Positions 1 to 6,307 of a stretch of 64,000 nt of DNA are shown piece by piece (the stretch's first letter is position 1; every line of letters starts with the position of its first letter). The notes beneath the pieces were generated by a model. The model had not been told where the DNA came from. It searched no databases and worked only from the letters and a program-made list of their open reading frames with translations. This DNA is from Kitasatospora purpeofusca (lineage in GTDB: Bacteria; Actinomycetota; Actinomycetes; Streptomycetales; Streptomycetaceae), in NCBI RefSeq assembly GCF_000718025.1, contig NZ_JODS01000007.1:124001-188000 (forward strand), written 5' to 3'. A program made the position numbers and the translations under genes.

Positions 1-885
1 TTCTGGGCGGCCGACTCGGCCTCCCAGCAGGGGCAGCACCGGGCCGTCCGGCTCTCCGCCGCCGAACTGCTGCTGCTGGTCGCGGCCGCCACGGCCGGCT
101 CCGCCGACGGCCGACCGTGGGCCTGGCTCGCCGCCGTCGCCTACCTCGGCGCGATCGGCCTCTCCGCCGTCACCAGCCGGCAGAACCCGCAGGGCCTCTG
201 GTACGAGGGCCGGGCCGCCGCCGAGTCGGTGAAGACCCTGGCCTGGAAGTTCGCCGTCCGGGCCGACGCCGTCCAGCCGCCGCCCCGGCCGCTGCCGGAC
301 GCCGAGGGCCTCTACGGCCTCCAGCTCGGCCGGGTGCTGCACGCCTTCCGGGACAGCCGCGCGGTCGGCCCCGGCCTGGCCGGCCGGCCCGCCGAGAGCC
401 AGATCACCCCCGCGATGCGCACCCTGCGCGAACAGCCGCTGGCCCTGCGCCGGGACGTCTACCTGCGCGAACGGATCCAGGTGCAGCAGGACTGGTACCG
501 CTCCAAGTCCCGCTACTGCGCCCGGGCCGGCTTCTGGACCGGGGTGGCGGGCGTGGTGCTGCCGCTGCTCGGCCTGGTGCTCGCCGTGCTGCGCGCGCTG
601 GGGCTCTTCTCCTTCGACGCGCTCGGCGCCGTCTCCGCCGTGGCCGCCTCCGTCACCGCCTGGGCCCAGCTGCGCCAGTACCGCCCGCTCGCCGCCGCGT
701 ACGGCCTGGCCGCCGACGAACTGGCCCAGATCCGCGCCCAGCTCGCCCACCTCGACATCGGCTCCCCCGACGCCGAGGAGCTCTGGGCCCGCTTCTCCCG
801 CGATGCCGAGGACGCCGTCTCCCGCGAGCACACCACCTGGCAGGCCCGCCGAGAGGTCAACGGCGCGGGCGACCGGGAGTACTGA
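1..885 (+). CDS. SLATT/DUF4231-family membrane protein, 5'-truncated
   Basis: The frame is open from base 1, so the true start lies upstream of the window; an internal ATG at 229 would drop the N-terminal hydrophobic part. What remains has a hydrophobic N-terminal stretch, a conserved core (WYEGRAAAESVKTLAWK), a second pair of membrane segments (about codons 178-215) and the C-terminal signature AVSREHTTW. These are hallmarks of SLATT (DUF4231) proteins, which are four-helix or two-helix membrane modules known from nucleotide-sensing conflict systems. A clear paralogue lies at 29139-30062 with nearly the same core and tail. No sensor or nucleotide-synthesising enzyme is visible next to it here, so its role (membrane effector or simple housekeeping protein) is open. 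The family call is firm; the function is not. Confidence 0.82.
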   Translation, partial: FWAADSASQQGQHRAVRLSAAELLLLVAAATAGSADGRPWAWLAAVAYLGAIGLSAVTSRQNPQGLWYEGRAAAESVKTLAWKFAVRADAVQPPPRPLPDAEGLYGLQLGRVLHAFRDSRAVGPGLAGRPAESQITPAMRTLREQPLALRRDVYLRERIQVQQDWYRSKSRYCARAGFWTGVAGVVLPLLGLVLAVLRALGLFSFDALGAVSAVAASVTAWAQLRQYRPLAAAYGLAADELAQIRAQLAHLDIGSPDAEELWARFSRDAEDAVSREHTTWQARREVNGAGDREY

Positions 886-1057
886 GGCCGGCCCGGGGTG
901 AGCCGGGCGGGGCCGCGGAGATCCTGCAAGGCGGATGTGCAGGTTCCTGCCGCGAATTCCACCCCGGCGTGATCATTCCGCCTGGCAGAGTTTCGGCCTG
1001 CCGGAAACCGGATCCGGCGATCCCCCGGTCGTTCGCCGCCGTTCCGATGGAGTACCC

Positions 1058-1297
1058 GTGCACGCCCACCTCCACCACCCCGCAGGGCTCGCGGTCGCGC
1101 TGGCGACAGCCGACGCGACGACGAGCGCCCTGCGGACCCTCGTGGCGGTCCTCGCCGTCCTCGACCTCGTCGTTGCCGCCTACGTGATCCTGACCCGGCG
1201 GAGCGGGATCTGCACGAGGCGATCCCTGTGGGCACTGATCACCGTCAACCTGACCCTGTCCACGGCCGTCGTCGTCCAGCAGCTGGTCCTCCCCTGA
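1058..1297 (+). CDS. small two-helix membrane protein, unknown
   Basis: A 79-residue protein beginning at GTG 1058, chosen because GGAG at 1049-1052 sits five bases upstream; the longer frame from 935 has no ribosome site and reads as non-coding. Two hydrophobic helices are visible (about residues 24-46 and 56-77), separated by a short basic loop RRSGICTRR, so the topology is a helical hairpin with the positive loop inside. I do not recognise the family. It stands alone between the SLATT gene and the convergent monooxygenase, and nothing nearby suggests its job. Confidence 0.5.
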   Translation: MHAHLHHPAGLAVALATADATTSALRTLVAVLAVLDLVVAAYVILTRRSGICTRRSLWALITVNLTLSTAVVVQQLVLP

Positions 1298-1368
1298 GCC
1301 GGGCCCGGTCGGGGACCGCTGCCGCTCGCGATCACCCCGACCGGGCCCTCCGCCGCACCGACGCGAGG

Positions 1369-2589
1369 TCAACTTCCCGTCCGGGCGCGCGCACCGATCC
1401 GGTCCGGCCCGGTCTCGAAGCAGCGGTAGTCCGGCAGGTCGAGGTGGGTCGCCTTCCGGCCCTCCTCGATCATCCAGTCGAGGATGCGGGGGCGGCTCAG
1501 CGACCAGTTGCGCAGCCGCAGCCCGACGGCGCCGGGAGCCAGGAACCTGCCCGCGCGGTCGCCGCCCTTCTGGCAGCCCCGGGCGTATCCGCGCAGGAGG
1601 CCCTCGTAGCGGGCGAAGGCGGTGGTGTGGTCCCCGGCGGCCGCGGCCAGTTCACCGGCGAGGACGTACGCGGCGACGATCGCGGTGCCGGTGCCCATGC
1701 CGCCGATGGTGGCGCCGCAGGCGGCGTCACCGACGAGGGAGACGCGCCCGGTGGACCAGTTCGGGACGTCGGCGCGGCTGATGGAGTCGAAGTACAGGTC
1801 GTCGGCCTCGGCCAGGGACGCCAGGAGCCGCGGCACCTCCCAGCCCGTTCCGGCGAAGGCCCCGGCGACGATCGCCTTCTGCTGCTCCTGGTCGTGGCGG
1901 TCGTAGGTCAGCGCGGGCGAGGAGAAGACGAAGAAGGCCCCGGCCGTCCCCGGGTCCCGGTGACTGGTGCCGACGGCGGCGAGCCGCCCGGGCACGTTGA
2001 GGCCGACGGAGCCCTCCCCCGGGCCGATGCCCAGGTAGTTGGGCAGCGACCAGCCGGCGGCGTAGTGGCCGAGGTGGGTGACGTAGCGCTCCTCGGGCCC
2101 GTGGGCGAGCCGGCGGACGTTGGAGTGCAGGCCGTCGGCCCCGACGACGAGGTCGAAGGTGCGGGCCTCACCGCTGCGGAAGCGGACGTGGACCCCGTCG
2201 GCGTCCTGGCGGAGCTCGCTGACGGACTCGCCGAAGCGGTAGTCGGTGAACTGGCGGCTGTGCTCGAACAGGACGCGGACGAGGTCGCCCCGCAGGACCT
2301 CCACGTCGCCGCCGGCGAACTCGGCGGGCAGCTGCAGCCTGGTCCGCCCGCGCTCGTCGACGAAGCGCATCGGGCTGCCGCCGGTGCGGATCCGGCGGAG
2401 GTCGTCGAGCACGCCCATGCGCTCCAGCACGGTCAGGTGGGTGGTGCCGCGGAAGTCCACGGCCTGGCCGCCGCCGCGCAGGTGCGGGGCCGCCTCGGCC
2501 ACCGTCACCTCGAAGCCGTACCGGCCGAGCCAGAGTGCCAGCGCCGGCCCGGCGATGCCGGCTCCGGAGATCAGGACCTTCGTGCCCAT
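1369..2589 (-). CDS. FAD-dependent monooxygenase (PHBH/TetX-like group A)
   Basis: A 406-residue flavoprotein hydroxylase. The start is ATG 2589; the longer frame runs into the divergent regulator. It has the Rossmann ADP-binding motif G9-A-G11-I-A-G14, the middle motif GADG at 150-153 that contacts FAD/NADPH, and the GD motif at 287-288 (SLVGDAA) that binds the FAD ribityl chain. This is the classic three-motif layout of single-component aromatic hydroxylases and TetX-type enzymes, which use NADPH and oxygen to hydroxylate small aromatics or drugs. It lies head to head with a TetR-family regulator, with an inverted-repeat operator in the shared region, so it is probably the regulator's target and inducible by its substrate. 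The substrate cannot be told from sequence. Confidence 0.9.
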   Translation of the reverse strand: MGTKVLISGAGIAGPALALWLGRYGFEVTVAEAAPHLRGGGQAVDFRGTTHLTVLERMGVLDDLRRIRTGGSPMRFVDERGRTRLQLPAEFAGGDVEVLRGDLVRVLFEHSRQFTDYRFGESVSELRQDADGVHVRFRSGEARTFDLVVGADGLHSNVRRLAHGPEERYVTHLGHYAAGWSLPNYLGIGPGEGSVGLNVPGRLAAVGTSHRDPGTAGAFFVFSSPALTYDRHDQEQQKAIVAGAFAGTGWEVPRLLASLAEADDLYFDSISRADVPNWSTGRVSLVGDAACGATIGGMGTGTAIVAAYVLAGELAAAAGDHTTAFARYEGLLRGYARGCQKGGDRAGRFLAPGAVGLRLRNWSLSRPRILDWMIEEGRKATHLDLPDYRCFETGPDRIGARARTGS

Positions 2590-2606
2590 GGAGTCCACCC
2601 CTCGAT

Positions 2607-2661
2607 CAAAACTGTGTCCGTCGGACGCTGTTTGTTGTTGTGTACGGTAGACACAGTTTTG
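2607..2661. promoter_or_regulatory. TetR operator: perfect 12-bp inverted repeat
   Basis: CAAAACTGTGTC (2607-2618) and GACACAGTTTTG (2650-2661) are exact reverse complements, separated by 31 bases, in the spacer between the divergent monooxygenase and TetR genes. The right arm lies wholly within the 17-base spacer of the predicted monooxygenase promoter. A nested TGTGT/ACACA pair (2639-2643, 2651-2655) also centres on that promoter. Inferred binding site of the adjacent TetR protein. Confidence 0.7.
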
Positions 2662-2672
2662 GGATGTGGCAA
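2644..2672 (-). promoter_or_regulatory. promoter of the monooxygenase gene
   Basis: On the minus strand, -35 TTGCCA (2667-2672), a 17-base spacer, and -10 TACCGT (2644-2649). The operator arm 2650-2661 occupies the spacer, so bound repressor should block polymerase. Prediction from sequence only. Confidence 0.5.
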
Positions 2673-2696
2673 GCCTGACGGCGGGCGGGAGAAGCG

Positions 2697-3389
2697 ATGG
2701 CGGACGAACTGGCACGGCTGCTCTGGGGTCCGCAGGCCCGGCCCAGGCGGGGCCCCAAACCCGCGCTGAGCCTGGACGGCATCGCCCGGGCCGGCATCGA
2801 GGTCGCGGACGCGGAGGGCCTGGCCGCCCTGTCGATGCAGCGCGTCGCCGAGCTGCTCGGCAAGACGAAGATGTCGCTCTACCGGTACGTGCCGGGCAAG
2901 GCGGAGCTCGTCGCACTGATGACGGACCGCGCGGTCGAGGACCCGCCGGACCTCACGGGCGGCGACTGGCGCACGGACCTCACCGCCTGGTCCGCGGCCC
3001 TGTTCCGGGCCTTCGCGCAGCACCCCTGGCTCCTGGAGACGACCGTGGGCGCGCGCCTGATGGGCCCGCGGGAACTGTCGTGGGTGGAACGGGCCCTGGC
3101 CGCACTGGACGGCAAGGGCCTCACCGGCGGCGAGCGGCTCGACGCCGTCGTGCTGCTGACCAGCCACGTCCGCGGCATCGCCCAGCAGTCGCGGGCGAGC
3201 GGGACGGAGGCCGAGGCCCGGCTCGTCGCGGCCCTCGCCGGAGTGCTGCGGGAGCACGGCGACGACTACCCGGCCACCCTGGCCGCGATGACCGCGCCGA
3301 CCGAGGAGCGGGACCAGGCCCTGACCTTCGGGGTCGAGCGCATCCTGGACGGGCTGGAGGCGCTGATCGCCCGACGCGCGGGCTCATGA
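2697..3389 (+). CDS. TetR/AcrR-family regulator (TetR_C-type)
   Basis: A 230-residue repressor. The N-terminal helix-turn-helix spans about residues 30-75, with the typical recognition region (SMQRVAELLGKTKMSLYRYV). The C-terminal part resembles the tetracycline-repressor-type ligand and dimerisation domain. ATG 2697 is preceded by GGGAGAAGCG. It is transcribed divergently from the flavin monooxygenase at 1369-2589, with a 12-bp inverted repeat between them. By analogy with other TetR/monooxygenase pairs it probably represses both genes until a substrate-like ligand binds. The ligand is unknown. Confidence 0.92.
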   Translation: MADELARLLWGPQARPRRGPKPALSLDGIARAGIEVADAEGLAALSMQRVAELLGKTKMSLYRYVPGKAELVALMTDRAVEDPPDLTGGDWRTDLTAWSAALFRAFAQHPWLLETTVGARLMGPRELSWVERALAALDGKGLTGGERLDAVVLLTSHVRGIAQQSRASGTEAEARLVAALAGVLREHGDDYPATLAAMTAPTEERDQALTFGVERILDGLEALIARRAGS

Positions 3390-3431
3390 GGGTGCGCCCC
3401 GGCTCGTCGGCCGGGGCACCCCCGCTGCCGG

Positions 3432-4394
3432 CTACCTCGCGACGGGGGTGACCGGGTCCTTCCCGGCGAGGACGGCGAGCACGTTGTCGACGGCCAGGTT
3501 GCCCATCGCCTGGCGGGTGCGGACGGTGGCGCTGCCCAGGTGCGGGGCGAGCACGGCGCGGTCCTGGGCGAGCAGGGCGGACGGGACGGCCGGCTCGCGC
3601 TCGAAGTTGTCGACGGCGGCCGCGAACAGCGCACCGGACTCCAGGGCGGCGGCGAGCGCCACCTCGTCGACGACCCCGGCGGTCATCGACACCACCACCG
3701 CGCCGGGCGGCAACAGGGCGAGCCGGGGGGCGTCCAGCAGGTGCCGGGTGGCCTCGCTCAGCGGGCAGGTGACCACCAGGACGGTGGAGGTGGAGAGCAG
3801 TTGCTCCAGCGGCAGCCACTCGGCCCCGTCGGCCTGCTCGGGCGGCAGCGGGTTGCGGTTGTGGTAACGGACGGGCATGTCGAAGCCCTTGGCCCGACGG
3901 GCCACCGCCTGCCCGATCCGCCCCATGCCGAGCACACCCAGCTGGGTGCCGGTCAGCTCCAGCCCGAGCATGAAGGTCGGCGCCCAGGCCCACGGTTCAC
4001 CGGAGCGGAGCAGCCGTTCGCCCTCGCCGAGCCGGCGGGTGGCGGCGAGGAGCAGCGCCCACGCCATGTCGGCGGTGGCGGCGGTCAGCACGCCGGGGGT
4101 GTTGGTGACGGTGATGCCGCGGTCGGCGCAGGCCGCCACGTCGACGTTGTGGTAGCCGACGGCGTGGTTGGCGACGATTTCGAGGTCGGGACCGGCCGCG
4201 TCGAGGAGTTCGGCGTCCACCCGCTCGTCCAGGGTGGTGATCAGCGCCCGGCGGCCGCGCACGGCTTCGAGCAGGTTCTCGCGGCTCATCGGCAGTTCGG
4301 AGTCGTGCAGCGCGGCCGGGAGCTGCGCGGAGAGGCGCTCGACGACACCGGGCGCGAGACGGCGGGTGACCAGGACCTGCGGCTGCTCGTTCAC
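3432..4394 (-). CDS. D-2-hydroxyacid dehydrogenase family protein (catalytic Arg missing)
   Basis: A 320-residue protein of the glyoxylate/hydroxypyruvate reductase family. It has the NAD(P)-binding GMGRIG at 156-161 and the family's Glu (DNFEREP) and His (LAPHLGSAT) active-site motifs. The usual (N)xARGxxVDE segment, which supplies the substrate-carboxylate Arg, reads SMTAGVVDE around residues 236-244, so the Arg-Gly pair is absent. Either the enzyme has changed substrate or activity, or a sequencing error removed residues; the frame is intact on both sides. The start is GTG 4394, with TAAACT eight bases upstream, consistent with a leaderless message. It is convergent with the TetR gene. Confidence 0.88.
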   Translation of the reverse strand: MNEQPQVLVTRRLAPGVVERLSAQLPAALHDSELPMSRENLLEAVRGRRALITTLDERVDAELLDAAGPDLEIVANHAVGYHNVDVAACADRGITVTNTPGVLTAATADMAWALLLAATRRLGEGERLLRSGEPWAWAPTFMLGLELTGTQLGVLGMGRIGQAVARRAKGFDMPVRYHNRNPLPPEQADGAEWLPLEQLLSTSTVLVVTCPLSEATRHLLDAPRLALLPPGAVVVSMTAGVVDEVALAAALESGALFAAAVDNFEREPAVPSALLAQDRAVLAPHLGSATVRTRQAMGNLAVDNVLAVLAGKDPVTPVAR

Positions 4395-4461
4395 AGGCCC
4401 GGAGTTTACGCGGTGGGCCCCCGCCCGACCCGGGCGAGGGCTTGGGTGCCATAGATGGCAC

Positions 4462-4581
4462 TCACCGGTCGACCGTGCTGCCCGCCCGGTCGACCCGCTC
4501 CCGCAGCGATCGCGTCAGCAGCTCGCAGACCGCCCCGACCAGCGCCGAGGCGAGGAGAAGGAGAGCGACGACGACGGTCAC
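4462..4581 (-). CDS. possible 39-residue membrane peptide coupled to the ATPase gene
   Basis: GTG 4581 overlaps the TGA of the upstream ATP-binding gene in a GTGA overlap, the classical layout for translational coupling. The product has one strongly hydrophobic helix (VVVALLLLASALVGAV) followed by a charged tail rich in Arg. The perfect hairpin GTGCCAT-AG-ATGGCAC (4446-4461) directly follows its stop and may mark the transcript end. No family is recognised, and a chance frame cannot be excluded. Confidence 0.4.
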   Translation of the reverse strand: MTVVVALLLLASALVGAVCELLTRSLRERVDRAGSTVDR

Positions 4582-4955
4582 GCGGCGGAGTCCAGCTCGA
4601 ACCAGACGAGCTTGCCTCTCTTCTGAGGGTCCGCGCCCCAGCGCTGGGTGAGACCCTCGACGAGCTGGAGCCCCCGCCCGCACTCGGCGAGTTCGCCGAG
4701 TGCGGGCGATCGTCGCTGCTCGGGGAGGTCGTGACTCTCGTCGCCGACCGAGACGCGGAGGGTCAGGCCGTGGGTGGCGATCAGGACCACGGGGGAGGCG
4801 GTACGGCCGTGCCGCCAGGCGTTGACGATCAGCTCCGCGAGCGCGAGCTCGGCGTCGAAGATGCGCGCATCGTCCCACCCGGCGCGCAGCATGGCGTCGC
4901 GCAACGACTGCCGGGCAAGGGTGAGGGAGGGGGAGTTGAGGTTGGGGTTACACAC
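4578..4955 (-). CDS. SpoIIAB/RsbW-like ATP-binding protein
   Basis: A 125-residue GHKL-fold protein of the short HATPase_c_2 kind abundant in Streptomyces. The N-box region reads ELALAELIVNAWRHG, where Asn binds Mg-ATP, and a G-box-like GRGLQLVEGLTQRWG follows. I chose GTG 4955 because GGGAG lies at a good distance upstream (complement of 4962-4966); a longer frame from 5048 is possible. These proteins often act as anti-sigma or partner-switching kinases, but many Streptomyces copies simply sit beside XRE/DUF397 pairs, as here, in WhiJ-like developmental loci. It is divergent from the XRE regulator, and its partner is presumably that regulator or an unlinked target. Confidence 0.83.
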   Translation of the reverse strand: MCNPNLNSPSLTLARQSLRDAMLRAGWDDARIFDAELALAELIVNAWRHGRTASPVVLIATHGLTLRVSVGDESHDLPEQRRSPALGELAECGRGLQLVEGLTQRWGADPQKRGKLVWFELDSAA

Positions 4956-5062
4956 GGGGAATCTCCCTGCGAGTGTGAGGGGGCACGCCGTGGGTCGCTC
5001 GTCGAGAGCCGACGGACCAACTGCCCTGGGTCCAGGCACTACTGACAACCCATCGGTGAGCG

Positions 5063-5127
5063 TTGCAGTACTGAGAGTAGGGCAGCAATACTCAAATCTG
5101 CAACATGCTTCGCCAAGTCCCTAGACT
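5063..5127 (+). promoter_or_regulatory. promoter region of the XRE gene with inverted repeat
   Basis: In the divergent spacer, TTGCAG (5063-5068) and CTGCAA (5098-5103) form an inverted repeat over an A/T-richer stretch. A -10-like TAGACT lies at 5122-5127, with TGCAAC (5099-5104) 17 bases upstream as a weak -35. Repeat and promoter overlap, as expected for autoregulation by the XRE protein. Sequence-based guess. Confidence 0.35.
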
Positions 5128-5168
5128 TCTGCCGGATGGGCAGTGTCGCCCGGAGGGGAGCATCGATC

Positions 5169-6041
5169 GTGGGGCTGCGAGTAGAGATCAGTGAGCGGCA
5201 ACGGCGGTTCGGCGAGGAACTGCGCCGCATGCGCCTGACCGCTGGCCTGTCCGCCCCGGAAGCTGGTGCTGCGGCCGGCATCAAGGGTCCGGCAGTCAGC
5301 CACACCGAAGCCGGACGACTCAGTCTGAACACCGAGCGGCTCCAGCAATGGATGGACGCATGCGGCTGCGACGATCCCGAGTACCGGGCAGCCCTCGTCG
5401 CGATGGGTCAGGCCACCGGGCGAGGTTGGTGGACCGGATTCAAGGCGCACGCCCACCCAAGCGCTCTGGACCTCGCAGAATTCGAAGCCACGGCCGCTGC
5501 GCTCGACACGTACGAGACCCTGCTGATCCCTGGGCTACTACAGATCGAGCCGTACGCCAGAGTGATCCTTAAAACAGCCAGCGAGACCGAGAGCCGCCTC
5601 CGATTTCGCATGGAACGGCAGAAGGTACTTCACGGCGGGAACCCTCCCAGGCTTCACGCTGTGATTCACGAGGCTGCTCTCCACACCCGGTACGGCGGCG
5701 CCGCCGTCATGCGAAAGCAACTGCACCACTTGATCGAGATGAGCAGGCTTCCGCATGTCACCATCCAGATTCTTCCTTCGGACTGCACCCAGTACGCGAT
5801 GACCGAAGCCACCTTCATCATCGTCGGCGCAGCCCATCCGCTGCTCGACACAGTCCTGATGGAACATCCGGCAGGCTCGGTATATTGGGGAGAGCCCGAG
5901 GCAGTGGCCAAGTATCGAGAAAACTTCGCGGAACTCGCGGGCCTGGCCCTGCCTCCGCTGGAGGTCGACGAGAACGGTCGACTGCCCGCGCGGCGTGACT
6001 CATGGGGGCTCATCCAGCACATCCTGTACAAGCTCTACTAG
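5169..6041 (+). CDS. XRE-family regulator with DUF5753 (Scr1/WhiJ-like)
   Basis: A 290-residue protein with an N-terminal helix-turn-helix (about residues 10-65, LRRMRLTAGLSAPEAG...) followed by a DUF5753 ligand-like domain (LLIPGLLQIEPYARV...RQKVL; later LPHVTIQILP). I prefer GTG 5169, with GGAGGGGAG eight bases upstream, over the longer frame from 5136. It is followed after 12 bases by a DUF397 gene and divergent from a SpoIIAB-like ATPase, the standard WhiJ-type cluster. Members such as WhiJ and AbaA-locus proteins are known developmental and antibiotic regulators in Streptomyces, and the DUF397 partner modulates them. Codons such as AAA, CTA and GGA are commoner here than next door, suggesting horizontal transfer. 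Confidence 0.9.
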   Translation: MGLRVEISERQRRFGEELRRMRLTAGLSAPEAGAAAGIKGPAVSHTEAGRLSLNTERLQQWMDACGCDDPEYRAALVAMGQATGRGWWTGFKAHAHPSALDLAEFEATAAALDTYETLLIPGLLQIEPYARVILKTASETESRLRFRMERQKVLHGGNPPRLHAVIHEAALHTRYGGAAVMRKQLHHLIEMSRLPHVTIQILPSDCTQYAMTEATFIIVGAAHPLLDTVLMEHPAGSVYWGEPEAVAKYRENFAELAGLALPPLEVDENGRLPARRDSWGLIQHILYKLY

Positions 6042-6053
6042 GGAAGGCGCCCC

Positions 6054-6251
6054 ATGCCTCAGAGACTCAACTGGCAGAAGTCATCCTTCAGCGGCAACCA
6101 GGCCAATTGCGTCGAGATCGCGTCCGACGGCGAACTCATCCACATCCGCGAGTCCGACGACCCCGCAATAACCATCACCACAACCAAGGCCAAGCTCTCC
6201 GCCTGGCTCCAAGGTGCCAAGGCCGGCGAGTTCGACCACTTCACCGCCTGA
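6054..6251 (+). CDS. DUF397 domain protein
   Basis: A 65-residue protein made only of the DUF397 fold: LNWQKSSFSGNQANCVEIA, then an HIRESDDP segment and the closing SAWLQGAKAGEFD. It begins 12 bases after the XRE/DUF5753 stop, with GGGAAGG as ribosome site, so the two are surely one operon. DUF397 proteins are small partners of WhiJ-type regulators; by analogy with the AbaA/WhiJ loci it probably binds and modulates the upstream regulator. A strong hairpin terminator follows. Confidence 0.93.
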   Translation: MPQRLNWQKSSFSGNQANCVEIASDGELIHIRESDDPAITITTTKAKLSAWLQGAKAGEFDHFTA

Positions 6252-6262
6252 GTGATGCTTCC

Positions 6263-6298
6263 CGGTGCTGCTCCCGCGCGGGCGCGGGAGCAGCACCG
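6263..6298. terminator. bidirectional hairpin terminator
   Basis: Perfect 16-bp stem (CGGTGCTGCTCCCGCG at 6263-6278 with its complement at 6283-6298) and a four-base loop, between the convergent DUF397 and fxsB genes. There is no long T run, as usual in Streptomyces. Confidence 0.75.
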
Positions 6299-6307
6299 AA
6301 CCACCGC

